This document shows, in pieces, positions 56,474 through 64,000 of a stretch of 64,000 nt of DNA. The position numbers were made by a program, and so were the translations under genes. This DNA is from Planctomycetaceae bacterium (lineage in GTDB: Bacteria; Planctomycetota; Planctomycetia; Pirellulales; Pirellulaceae), in the NCBI GenBank assembly GCA_002709225.1, contig PAQH01000046.1:1-64000 (forward strand). Reading direction: 5' to 3'. Under the pieces are notes generated by a model, which was not told the origin of the DNA, ran no database searches, and saw only the letters and a program-made list of their open reading frames with translations. Position 1 is the stretch's first letter; every line of letters starts with the position of its first letter.

Positions 56474-56653
56474 TTACACTCTATAACTTGCAGATCCGGA
56501 TAACTTGAAGATCCGTACGCCTGGCGAACTGCCCCGAGAGCCACCTGTTATCACCACTTGATCTCCTTCGCTGAGACGCCTGCCGGCACCGCTTAGTACC
56601 CCCAGCCATTCAACACTTACCTGCGCACCGGTATCACATGGTCCTCATCACTC
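56474..56653 (-). pseudogene. Possible decayed coding remnant, C-terminal-like fragment
   Basis: On the minus strand an open frame without a start codon reads VSVEWLGVLSGAGRRLSEGD then QVVITGGSRGSSPGVRIFKL and stops at 56474. The second part resembles C-terminal ends such as pyruvate kinase (GD.VVIT.G....G..N...V). Two in-frame stops lie upstream. The stretch overlaps a 17-bp tandem repeat (56484-56517). I treat it as a remnant at low confidence; chance similarity is possible. Confidence 0.22.
56484..56517. repeat. 17-bp tandem duplication
   Basis: TAACTTGCAGATCCGGA (56484) is followed directly by TAACTTGAAGATCCGTA (56501), matching at 15 of 17 positions. It lies in the gap after holA. Confidence 0.8.
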
Positions 56654-57669
56654 GTTGTCCCGCCTGTCGCTACACGCTGCGTTTCGCAGACCACCAGGCT
56701 GGACAATCTGTGCGCTGCTTCAGCTGCCAGGCCGATTGGACGCTACCCTCCGCGGACTCACCGGAAACGGGATCACAAAGACCAGACGAGCAAACAGACT
56801 CCCCAGATCCACGCGAATTGGACCACCCGTCGACTGCTGCCGACGCGACAACGACTGCGCTTTCGGATCGCTGGTGGGCACGGACCATGACCGGAGAGGA
56901 GTATGGCCCGATAACCGAAATGGAACTCGAAAACTGGGTCGGCGAAGGCCGGATCGATCAAACCTTTCAACTACGCCAAGGCCAAGGCCCGTGGCACCCT
57001 GCGACAGACTTACTCCCCGACTTGTCCGGCGACTCGGCAACCGACATCACATCCGTAACGGTGTCTCACGCGGACGACAGTCCCTTCGCCCCTGTCACGA
57101 TCGCCGACGACAGTCCCTTCGCCCCTGTGACAATCGTCGACGACAATGCTTTTCAGTCGACGGATCCGAGTAACCCATTTCAACCGCCGCGGCAAGAACA
57201 CCGTTTCGCCACTACGACGAGCCTGGACGCGGCGAGTGCAGAGCGACTAAGGAAACGCGTGCGCTGGCCCGCATTGTTTCTGATCATCTTCGCATGCCTG
57301 ATGATGTTGTTCCAGATCGGAGCCAACGGATTCAACCTCGCGAGGGGAAACTTCGGCCTCAACCAGGGCATGGACCCATTTCGCATGCAGATGGACAGCG
57401 TTGCGATTTCGATTGTCGCAACAGTGATTGGCCTGGCAATCTCGATCGGTTCGTCCATCCTAACACTGATTGGGGCGCTCCGGATGCGGCAGTTGAAATC
57501 TTACGGATTAGCCGTGACTGCCTGCGTGCTCCCTATGATTCCCTGCATTAATTCGTGCTGCTGTGCGCTCGCGTTGCCCTTCGGCACCTGGGGACTGGTA
57601 GTCCTGCTCGACCCACAGGTCCGCGACTTATTCAACCAACCCGTTGCGTTTGACGACACAACCGCGTAG
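56638..57669 (+). CDS. Zinc-ribbon and GYF-like domain membrane protein, unknown function
   Basis: A 343-residue protein with a zinc ribbon at the N-terminus (CPACRYTLRFADHQAGQSVRC then FSC). A GYF_2/DUF4339-like domain follows (about 78-127, WWARTMTGEEYGPITEMELENWVGEG, DQTFQLRQGQGPWHPATDL). The Asp-rich linker contains DDSPFAPVTIADDSPFAPVT, an 11-residue duplication. C-terminal membrane segments lie at about 205-225, 258-282 and 292-322 (FLIIFACLMMLFQIG, ATVIGLAISIGSSILTLIGAL, ACVLPMIPCINSCCCALALPF). Such GYF/transmembrane proteins of planctomycetes have no known role. ATG 56638 is the first codon; it is the only gene in its neighbourhood on this strand. Confidence 0.8.
   Translation: MVLITRCPACRYTLRFADHQAGQSVRCFSCQADWTLPSADSPETGSQRPDEQTDSPDPRELDHPSTAADATTTALSDRWWARTMTGEEYGPITEMELENWVGEGRIDQTFQLRQGQGPWHPATDLLPDLSGDSATDITSVTVSHADDSPFAPVTIADDSPFAPVTIVDDNAFQSTDPSNPFQPPRQEHRFATTTSLDAASAERLRKRVRWPALFLIIFACLMMLFQIGANGFNLARGNFGLNQGMDPFRMQMDSVAISIVATVIGLAISIGSSILTLIGALRMRQLKSYGLAVTACVLPMIPCINSCCCALALPFGTWGLVVLLDPQVRDLFNQPVAFDDTTA
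57073..57138 (+). repeat. 33-bp tandem duplication inside the zinc-ribbon/GYF gene
   Basis: Two adjacent in-frame copies encode DDSPFAPVTIA and DDSPFAPVTIV, differing at a few silent positions and one residue. A third, eroded copy begins DDNAF. It extends the acidic linker between the GYF and membrane parts. Confidence 0.85.
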
Positions 57670-57694
57670 TCATCCTGCTACTCCACCGCCACGC

Positions 57695-57719
57695 GAGTCG
57701 CAAGGCATGCCGGCGACTC
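57695..57719. terminator. Hairpin between convergent genes
   Basis: GAGTCGC (57695-57701) pairs with GCGACTC (57713-57719) around an 11-base loop. It ends inside the hisB stop codon and lies in the 48-base gap to the convergent zinc-ribbon gene. No T-run follows, so this is a weak terminator candidate. Confidence 0.35.
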
Positions 57720-58311
57720 AGGCATCAAGTGTCCCTTTGGTACTGGGTATACCAGAAACACGGCCATCACTTTCCACAGCCATTCGCAAGGCCCGCGCTA
57801 TAGCTTTGAACACCGCTTCACTGATGTGATGGCTGTTACGTCCATGGTGAATTAACACATGCAAATTACAAAGGGCATTAGCCGCTGTGGCTTGCCAGAA
57901 ATCTTCCACCAGTTCGCTATCGAAGTCGCCAATCTTGGTCGCAGGAAACTCCACGTCGAAGACGAGAAAGTAGCGTCCACTGAGATCGATACTAGCCGTC
58001 GCCAGCACCTCCTCCATCGGCAGAGTAAAATGCCCGTAACGTCGAATACCTGCTTTGTTTCCCAGTGCCTGGCGAATCGCTTGGCCTAAACAGATCCCCA
58101 CATCCTCGACTGTGTGATGCTGATCGACATGCAGGTCGCCGCGAGCCTCAACCTCCAAGTCAATCACCGCATGACGTGCCAACAATTCGAGCATGTGGTC
58201 CAGAAAACCAACACCTGTCTTGATCTGAGCCTCCCCCGACCCATCTAACTCGAGTTTTAATCGAATCGATGTCTCCCGAGTCTCACGTTCGATCGTAGCC
58301 GTGCGCGTCAT
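57718..58311 (-). CDS. hisB: Imidazoleglycerol-phosphate dehydratase
   Basis: A 197-residue enzyme of the sixth histidine step, converting IGP to imidazole-acetol phosphate. Motifs are [75 protein letters not shown] and [26 protein letters not shown], which carry the metal-binding His residues. The start ATG 58311 is preceded by GGAGGCGAGGA; the frame is open to 58380. It is the last gene of the hisD-hisC-hisB group and is monofunctional (no phosphatase domain). Confidence 0.96.
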   Translation of the reverse strand: MTRTATIERETRETSIRLKLELDGSGEAQIKTGVGFLDHMLELLARHAVIDLEVEARGDLHVDQHHTVEDVGICLGQAIRQALGNKAGIRRYGHFTLPMEEVLATASIDLSGRYFLVFDVEFPATKIGDFDSELVEDFWQATAANALCNLHVLIHHGRNSHHISEAVFKAIARALRMAVESDGRVSGIPSTKGTLDA

Positions 58312-58411
58312 TCCTCGCCTCCCCTGCCGACTGCAATCCAAGCCCTCACGAGCCCACATCGGCGCTGACAACCAGTACAATCACCCACAGACTGCGTGCA
58401 CTACATCTGAC

Positions 58412-59464
58412 TCAGTCGCTAGCGGCATCGGCCAACAACTGCAGACACACAGAAATCTGCTCATCCGTGCCTACACTGATCCGTAGCCCCTCTCCCCAAC
58501 CGACATAGTTCATATATCGGATCAAAACACGTTGTTCTTTGAGGCGACGATAGATCTGCTCCAGGGACAGGTCGTGACGGTAGCACCAAACAAAATTGGC
58601 CGATGAATCGGCAACCTGGTACCCCAACCTGCGTAATTCATCTGCCAAATGCGCGCGTGTGGTCAAAATTTTCCGGCGATTGTCGGTGAACCAAGCCTGA
58701 TCATCGATCGCTGCAGTCGCACCCGCGATTGATAACGCGTCACAATTGTAAGAATCCTTAACCTTTCGCAACGCCTCAATCATCACCGGCTGGGCGACCA
58801 GGAACCCAAACCGCAACCCGGCCAATCCGTACGATTTACTTAGTGTTCGGCACACCATAATACGAGCGTCCTGCCGGACCAGGTGCAAGCAACTCGCTTC
58901 CGCGAAGTCGACATACGCCTCATCGACTAATACCGGACAATCCACACGTTGCGCCAGTTCGAGAATCGCATCAGTGTCGACCACCGTTCCGCTCGGGCTG
59001 TTCGGATTCGGCACCAATACCAAACGCAACGCGTCATGCCCCCGATAGAACGACTCGGTGAGCCGCCAATCAGCACTAAACGAGACTTGCTCGGCCCGCG
59101 CACCTTGTAAATCCGCCAGTGTCTGATAGAGCAAATAGCTCGGCGATGGAAATCGCAACCATTGCCCCTCCCCCACCAGCGACCGAGTCAGAATAGTGAG
59201 AATGTCATCGCTTCCATTACCACACAGAATCCAATCAGGGTCCACACCCAGCACTTCGCCAGCCCTCAGCCGAAACGCCGTCGCCAAGGGGTCCGGATAA
59301 CGCTGCAACCCACTTTCCGCCGCCCGTGTAATCGCGGCAGCCACCGCGGGTGACGGAGGATACGGGTTCTCATTTGTGTTGAGTTTGATGAATTTCCCCG
59401 CCTGAGGCTGCTCACCTGGCGTGTAACCATCCATCCGCTCGATCTGGGGCCGAAACAAATTCAC
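58412..59464 (-). CDS. hisC: Histidinol-phosphate aminotransferase
   Basis: A 350-residue PLP aminotransferase of histidine synthesis. Marks are IKLNTNENPYPPSPAVAAA, RYPDPLATAFR, LCGNGSDDILTIL, VLVPNPNSPSGTVVD, LVDEAYVDFAE and the PLP lysine in RTLSKSYGLAGLRFGFLVA. GTG at 59464 starts the conserved N-terminus. It lies between hisD (108-base gap) and hisB (100-base gap), all on the minus strand. Confidence 0.95.
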   Translation of the reverse strand: MNLFRPQIERMDGYTPGEQPQAGKFIKLNTNENPYPPSPAVAAAITRAAESGLQRYPDPLATAFRLRAGEVLGVDPDWILCGNGSDDILTILTRSLVGEGQWLRFPSPSYLLYQTLADLQGARAEQVSFSADWRLTESFYRGHDALRLVLVPNPNSPSGTVVDTDAILELAQRVDCPVLVDEAYVDFAEASCLHLVRQDARIMVCRTLSKSYGLAGLRFGFLVAQPVMIEALRKVKDSYNCDALSIAGATAAIDDQAWFTDNRRKILTTRAHLADELRRLGYQVADSSANFVWCYRHDLSLEQIYRRLKEQRVLIRYMNYVGWGEGLRISVGTDEQISVCLQLLADAASD

Positions 59465-59572
59465 GTCAGTACCATTCGTTTATCGCTATTGTCTTCTCGC
59501 TTGGAATACGTTCACAGGCACAATGGGCAGCCCGAATAGCCACCAGTGCGGCGTCCGCTTACTTCATTTACA

Positions 59573-60934
59573 TCAGGAACAACGAATATCAACACTACCA
59601 CGATGGGCCGTAAGTCCTTCTTTGTCCGCCATCATACGCACGTCGCCGGCAATCTCTGCCAACCCTGTTGGACTGTACTCAATAATACTGCCGCCACGCA
59701 AAAAATCATTCGCCGAAAGCCCTGCGGCCCAGCGTGCCGTACCACCGGTGGGCAGCACATGGGATGGCCCCGCTACATAGTCACCCACGGCCACCGGGCT
59801 ATGGTGCCCCAAGAAAATCGCCCCGGCGGATTCAATCTGTGCCAACAGAGGACCCGTGTCATCAACGGCAATATGCAAGTGCTCTGGCGCGATGAGATTG
59901 GTCAACCGACAGGCCTCTTCTGCATCGCGCACCAATATCAAGGCGGCAAACGACTCCAGACTCTGCAGCGTCAAATCGCTGCGTGACAAACCCGCGACCT
60001 GCCGTTCCAGTTCGCTGGCGACCGCGTCGCGTTGCCGCTCATCCCAGGTAATCAGTAGACTCGCACCTGGCGCATGTTCTGCCTGGGCCAGCATGTCCGC
60101 AGCCGTGTAATCCGGCCGAGTCGACCCATCGGCTATCACTACCACTTCACTGGGACCCGCAATCGCGTCGATGTCCACTTCACCGTAGACCCATTTTTTC
60201 GCCAAGGCGACAAACAGGTTGCCCGGACCGACAATCTTGTCGACACGCGCAATCGGGCCGGCGCCATAAGCCAACGCTGATACCGCCTGTGCCCCCCCCA
60301 CACGATAGACCTCTTTGATACCCAGTTCATGGCAAGTCGCCAGCATGTCCGTGTTGTTCGCGCCAAACTCCGTGGGTGGCGCCACGACCGCAATTTCTGC
60401 AACACCGGCGGCCTGCGCCAACACCGCGGTCATCAACACCGTCGACGGGTACGCAGCGGCGCCACCGGGAACACAAACTCCCACACGTCGCAGTGGAAGA
60501 TAACGTTGCCGCAGCCGTGTCCCATCGGCGCGCCGGACCTCTACATCTTGTTGCAACAACGCTGTTTGAAATTCGAGAATATTGGCTCGAATTCTCCGCA
60601 CGGTTTGCAGAAATTCCGCATCCACTCGCTGGTGCGCGTTAGCCAACACTTCTGACGGCACCCGCAACGTATCCGCGGTTAATTCTGCGCCGTCGAGTTG
60701 CCGACCGTATTGGAGAACCGCTCCAACCCCCTGGTCCCGCACGTCACGACAAATCCGTTCAACCACTCGCTGTGGCGACAGCGGCTCACCAAATACCTCA
60801 ATCGTACGTTCCCGGCCCTGCTCACTGACCACATCGCCACGAGGACTGAGCTGCTCACGCAATCGTTCAATACGCTCAACCCAGTCGGTACTGCGAGTGT
60901 CGATACGTTGAATGTCGAGCGTCTCTGATGCCAT
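59573..60934 (-). CDS. hisD: Histidinol dehydrogenase
   Basis: A 453-residue NAD-dependent zinc enzyme catalysing the last two histidine steps. Motifs are RYLPLRRVGVCVPGGAAAYPSTVLMTAVLAQAAGV, GGAQAVSALAYGAGPIARVDKIVGPGN, the signature AGPSEVVVIADGSTRPDYTAADMLAQAEHAPGA and HLHIAVDD with NDFLRGGSIIEYSP. The frame extends to 61090, but ATG 60934 has AGGAAAG upstream and gives the normal length. It is the first gene of the his group on this strand. Confidence 0.96.
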   Translation of the reverse strand: MASETLDIQRIDTRSTDWVERIERLREQLSPRGDVVSEQGRERTIEVFGEPLSPQRVVERICRDVRDQGVGAVLQYGRQLDGAELTADTLRVPSEVLANAHQRVDAEFLQTVRRIRANILEFQTALLQQDVEVRRADGTRLRQRYLPLRRVGVCVPGGAAAYPSTVLMTAVLAQAAGVAEIAVVAPPTEFGANNTDMLATCHELGIKEVYRVGGAQAVSALAYGAGPIARVDKIVGPGNLFVALAKKWVYGEVDIDAIAGPSEVVVIADGSTRPDYTAADMLAQAEHAPGASLLITWDERQRDAVASELERQVAGLSRSDLTLQSLESFAALILVRDAEEACRLTNLIAPEHLHIAVDDTGPLLAQIESAGAIFLGHHSPVAVGDYVAGPSHVLPTGGTARWAAGLSANDFLRGGSIIEYSPTGLAEIAGDVRMMADKEGLTAHRGSVDIRCS

Positions 60935-60986
60935 TACACTGCTTTCCTGTAGACGACGGGTTGGCTTCCCGGAGCCAACGACCCGG

Positions 60987-61550
60987 TCAATCGCCACGAC
61001 CGCTTCCATTTTGCCGCTCCCGTCCCGCGGACAAAAGGGGCCCCACCAATGGAGTCTTCCGCCAGCGGTCCCGCAGCCAGCGCCGAACAAAGAGAAACCC
61101 CAACAGCAGGCAGACGAAAAGCGTCACCGCTCGAACCGGTCCCTTCGCAAACACGATGGCGCCGTTGACGACGACCAGCAGCAGATAGCCATGTAGACAG
61201 TACGTCCAGACAGACGTTCTCACCAGCCGATCGTCGCGTCGCCACTGGCGGACCGTTTCCAGGCCCCAACACAGGGCAAACAGGTAATTCCCCCATACTC
61301 CGCCGGAAAATCGCCAGCCGATCACGCGTTCCGTTTCCCGCGCCGTGTGTGCCAGAACCGCTCCATGGCTCCAGCCGAGGTGAGCATAGGCGGTCAGAAA
61401 ATGTCCAACGAGGGCGACAAATCCAAGCGTCCAACACCAACGAACGAGGCGTGAATCTGCCTGCCACCCCATAAGTTGCCGGGCCAGTAATAGCCCATAC
61501 AGCGCAAGCGTTATACGGATCATCCAACGCAACAGAAGGTCATTCACCAC
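60987..61550 (-). CDS. Small multispanning membrane protein, unknown function
   Basis: A 187-residue protein with about four or five hydrophobic segments, at about 8-27, 38-60, 88-106, 118-136 and 139-157 (ITLALYGLLLARQLM, LGFVALVGHFLTAYAHLGWSHG, NYLFALCWGLETVRQW, YLLLVVVNGAIVFAKG, AVTLFVCLLLGFLFV). I do not recognise a family. It lies just downstream of a DUF423 gene (18-base gap) and 52 bases upstream of hisD, so it may be in the same transcript. The C-terminal tail is basic. Start ATG 61550 is the first in frame. Confidence 0.72.
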   Translation of the reverse strand: MVNDLLLRWMIRITLALYGLLLARQLMGWQADSRLVRWCWTLGFVALVGHFLTAYAHLGWSHGAVLAHTARETERVIGWRFSGGVWGNYLFALCWGLETVRQWRRDDRLVRTSVWTYCLHGYLLLVVVNGAIVFAKGPVRAVTLFVCLLLGFLFVRRWLRDRWRKTPLVGPLLSAGRERQNGSGRGD

Positions 61551-61568
61551 CAGCCTCTGAGATGCGAA

Positions 61569-62000
61569 TCAAGTGCCCGCCGTAGCTGCCTGACAATTCC
61601 CCAGGCGCCCCCACCCTGCCAACGCCACCAGGACCCAGCTGGCAATCAAGGCCACTCCGCCCAGCGGTACAATCGCCCAGTGCAATCCGATCCCGGCCAC
61701 ACTGGCGTAAAGTCCACCACAGAATCCCACCAACCCCAGGCACATCAGAACCGCCGCCCCATCGGCTGCCCGACTAACTACCCGTGTCCGCGCCAAACCC
61801 AAGACCAACAGTGCCAGCGCGTGTGTCATTTGATAACGGACGGCGAGCTCGCAGTTATCCATTCTCGATTGCATGACATCAGCATCAAGTTTGCTTTCCG
61901 CCAGCGCCTCTGCCAGCCCGTGCGCGTGGTACGCACCAATCGAAACCGCGGCCGCGGCCAGGCCACCAGCCAGTACAATCCAAATGCGTGGCAGATTCAC
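61569..62000 (-). CDS. DUF423 small membrane protein
   Basis: A 143-residue DUF423 family protein of unknown function with four membrane segments. Marks are IWIVLAGGLAAAAVSIGAYHAHGL, YQMTHALALLVLGL, CLGLVGFCGGLYASVAG and HWAIVPLGGVALIASWVLVAL. It is 14 bases downstream of the MFS gene and 18 bases upstream of the next membrane gene, consistent with an operon. Length matches the family. Confidence 0.9.
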   Translation of the reverse strand: MNLPRIWIVLAGGLAAAAVSIGAYHAHGLAEALAESKLDADVMQSRMDNCELAVRYQMTHALALLVLGLARTRVVSRAADGAAVLMCLGLVGFCGGLYASVAGIGLHWAIVPLGGVALIASWVLVALAGWGRLGNCQAATAGT

Positions 62001-62014
62001 GTGTGACTCCTTTT

Positions 62015-63433
62015 CTAAACGGACGTTGTCAAGCTGTTTTCCGCAGTGTCCACGTCCGGATCACGAATCGGCCGCAACCGATCAAACAGCAATAACCCCA
62101 CGGCGGCGAACAGCCCCGCGATCGAAGCCAGTAGTACTGGCTTCCAGGATTCAAACCCGGGCGAATCTGGATTCCAGATCGTCTTGGCGACCCACCCATA
62201 AACGGTTTCGCCCAGGCCAGAGAACGTGATCGCAAAGCCAATCGCCGTCGGCCGCAAGCGATCACCAATGTGTTCGGTCAGATAGCCACCGTGCGACCAG
62301 CGCATGAACTGGCGGACAAACTCAAAAATCGCCACGGACGCAAACAGCTGCCAGGCCGCTTGGCTGACTCCAATGCACGTCGCCCCCACGGAAAATCCAC
62401 CGATCATCAACACCGCTGCGATCCCGGGCGCCCGCCGTCCGGCCAACAATCCTACGGCCAGCCCACCGGGGATCCACATCAATGTTTTCAGTAGGGTCAA
62501 CCAAATCCAGCCGTTGTCGGACGAACCCGATTTCAATCCCAATTCTTCAGCTCTGCTGGGAAGGTAGTAATTCCCGACTCCGAAAACCGCGCCGCCAAAG
62601 AAACACAATGGAATCACCAGCGCCCAAAACGTGGGCATCGTCGCCAAGGTCTTCAGGTCGGCCATCGTCTGTACCCGATTGGGGTGCGGGTCCCGTTGAA
62701 ATCTTCCTGGACGCTGCCCCCACCCCCCGATCAGAACGGCACAGGTCGCAGTCGTGCCGGCCAACACCCAGAACAACAGCTCAAAATCCGGCAGGCCTGG
62801 AGTACTGGTCATCGGATTTAACCCCACTAGTCTGCGTAACGCCGCACTCATTCCATCGCTGCGGATCAGCTCACCTATTTCTCGACGGTAGAGCAACACC
62901 CGCCCACAGATCGGTCCTAGCAAACTGCCGACGCCCATGGAGGTCATCATAAGGCCGTTGGCAAAACCCTTGCGTTCCGTCGCCACCATTTGCACTAGCG
63001 ACAATCCCGCAATCCACATCAAGGCTCCTGTAAAACCCTGCCAGATCGCCAGGGACTCAATGGTTTTTGGAGCGGGATGGGCGGCCAGCGACAGCGGTAC
63101 GAGCAGCTTGGCAAACAACGCCAGTGCCCAGACCCGGCGCTCGCCGAACAGACGCGAGCATAAACCAGCCATAATCGGACCGATGACCCAAGGAGTCACC
63201 CGCCAAATTGCCGCGGTTACGTACATGCCTCGAGGGAACGTAGTGCCCGCCAGTTCCGCAGCGGCTTCGCGCGCACCCAAGTAGAGCGGCAACGCGTAGT
63301 CAAGCATGTTGGCATAGAAGAAACTGATCAACGCAACCGGAATCACCACTTGTAACCGGGCTGTGCCCGACCAGGAATCAGACAGTTCATCCGGCGAGGT
63401 CACATCGAGTGGCTGCCCCGTCTTCTTATCCAT
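62015..63433 (-). CDS. MFS-type transporter, unassigned substrate
   Basis: A 472-residue protein with about 12 membrane segments and an MFS-like layout. Segments include VVIPVALISFFYANMLDYALPLYLG, FANGLMMTSMGVGSLLGPICGRVLLY, FWALVIPLCFFGGAVFGVGNYYLPS and PTAIGFAITFSGLGETVYGWVAK. Substrate unknown. ATG 63433 is favoured over 63454 because MDKKTG follows a G-rich stretch. It is the first gene of the group running to DUF423 and the small membrane protein, and possibly on to hisD. Confidence 0.82.
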   Translation of the reverse strand: MDKKTGQPLDVTSPDELSDSWSGTARLQVVIPVALISFFYANMLDYALPLYLGAREAAAELAGTTFPRGMYVTAAIWRVTPWVIGPIMAGLCSRLFGERRVWALALFAKLLVPLSLAAHPAPKTIESLAIWQGFTGALMWIAGLSLVQMVATERKGFANGLMMTSMGVGSLLGPICGRVLLYRREIGELIRSDGMSAALRRLVGLNPMTSTPGLPDFELLFWVLAGTTATCAVLIGGWGQRPGRFQRDPHPNRVQTMADLKTLATMPTFWALVIPLCFFGGAVFGVGNYYLPSRAEELGLKSGSSDNGWIWLTLLKTLMWIPGGLAVGLLAGRRAPGIAAVLMIGGFSVGATCIGVSQAAWQLFASVAIFEFVRQFMRWSHGGYLTEHIGDRLRPTAIGFAITFSGLGETVYGWVAKTIWNPDSPGFESWKPVLLASIAGLFAAVGLLLFDRLRPIRDPDVDTAENSLTTSV

Positions 63434-63535
63434 CGCAACGCCCCCATGTCCCATCTCGGGCTGGAACCCTCACCACATGACAAGCTGCTACGCACCTCGA
63501 GTGTAGTGGTTTCCGGCGGCGACTCCAGCAGCAAC

Positions 63536-64000
63536 TCACGGCACAGCAGACGGCGCCTCAACCACCACCGTGCCCTCCCGCGCCGTCAAAGCCGCAAACG
63601 CCGACGACAACCGGCTTGTCACAGGACCAGTCTGGCCGTCTCCGATCACGCGGCCATCCACCTCGGTCACCGGAGCCAGCTCGCCCATCGTCCCTGTGCA
63701 GAACATCTCATCGGCTCGGTAAACTTCGGTTAAAGAAAAGTTGCACTCGCGACAAGGAATCTCCAGTTCCTGGCAGAGTTCAAGCACCACCGCCCGAGTA
63801 ATCCCCTCAGGACACGCCGCAGTGGTCGAGGTCAATACCCGTCCCCCTTGCACGACAAACACATGCGTGGCATTGGTCTCCGCGACAAAGCCGCGGCCAT
63901 CGAGCATCAAGGCATCGTCAACACCCGCATGATTGGCTTCGATCTTGGCCAAAATCGAGTTAATCAAATTGTTGTGGTGCACGTTGGGATCAAGTACATC
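63536..64000 (-). CDS. Class IV aminotransferase, branched-chain-type (partial)
   Basis: The C-terminal part (about 155 residues) of a PLP fold-type IV aminotransferase; the N-terminus lies beyond the window edge. Visible family marks are NLINSILAKIEANHAG, ALMLDGRGFVAETNATHVFVVQGG, PEGITRAVVLELCQEL and YRADEMFCTGTMGELAPVTEVDGRVIGDG. The catalytic Lys is the usual K in NLINSILAK-type segments. It resembles branched-chain amino acid aminotransferase (IlvE) or D-amino acid aminotransferase; the ends visible do not separate them. Confidence 0.85.
   Translation of the reverse strand, partial: DVLDPNVHHNNLINSILAKIEANHAGVDDALMLDGRGFVAETNATHVFVVQGGRVLTSTTAACPEGITRAVVLELCQELEIPCRECNFSLTEVYRADEMFCTGTMGELAPVTEVDGRVIGDGQTGPVTSRLSSAFAALTAREGTVVVEAPSAVP

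Noticed and set aside
1-64000. tRNA genes, CRISPR arrays, insertion sequences
   Set aside because: I looked for typical T-loop and repeat-spacer patterns and transposase motifs and found none. A tRNAscan and IS search would confirm.

Overview
This 64 kb window looks like a stretch of planctomycete chromosome, most likely of the order Pirellulales. That assignment is an inference from gene content: a sulfatase with a LamG-like tail, a DUF1501 protein, DUF4159 and squalene-cyclase-like toroid proteins, MoxR/DUF58 genes, an oversized SecA, a PAC2 protein, an FHA-type sigma-54 activator and NHL-type propeller proteins. Genes are densely packed on both strands, mostly single genes or short operons. 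I saw no rRNA, tRNA, CRISPR array, insertion sequence or prophage. It reads as stable core and lineage-specific chromosome, not as an island.

Layout, left to right. 1-8.2 kb: a GAF plus SpoIIE-like regulator (cut by the window edge), a sulfatase, a toroid/DUF4159 protein and a divergent moxR. 8.2-16 kb: an M32 carboxypeptidase, an SRAP (YedK/HMCES) protein, an alpha/beta hydrolase, hslVU and a sigma-54 activator preceded by four 18-bp repeats. 16-26 kb: a Prc-type protease, a PhnP-like hydrolase, secA, bioA and a Tat-type beta-propeller protein. 26-31 kb: a NarL-type response regulator, an MBL hydrolase, a polysaccharide flippase and a second toroid protein, all on the minus strand. 31-35 kb: a PAC2 protein, a glutamine-synthetase homologue that has lost most catalytic residues, and DUF1501. 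35-39 kb: an ABC-2 permease and a pyrimidine salvage pair (nupC-upp). 39-50 kb: a flavoprotein fused to a C-terminal triheme tail, a very large glycosidase-like secreted protein, malate synthase G, a tandem trypsin-like/PDZ/EF-hand protein and a coiled-coil secreted protein. 50-58 kb: mgtE, dcd, moxR-DUF58, holA and a zinc-ribbon/GYF membrane protein. 58-64 kb: hisD-hisC-hisB, two small membrane proteins, an MFS transporter and a class IV aminotransferase (cut by the edge).

Several genes work together. HslV and HslU form one protease and their genes overlap. NupC and Upp take up and salvage pyrimidines. HisD, HisC and HisB serve histidine synthesis. The MoxR-DUF58 pair is a chaperone/vWA-like module. 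SecA, the Prc-type protease and many signal-peptide proteins reflect a busy cell envelope.

The most unusual items are proteins that keep a family fold but lose its active site: the glutamine synthetase homologue, the SpoIIE-like domain and the second protease domain with a PDZ inserted in it. Also notable are the large insertions in SecA, the reversed flavocytochrome architecture, the 18-bp repeats ahead of the sigma-54 activator, and two genes (PAC2, SRAP) whose promoters suggest leaderless transcripts. No single new multi-gene defence or biosynthetic system is evident.
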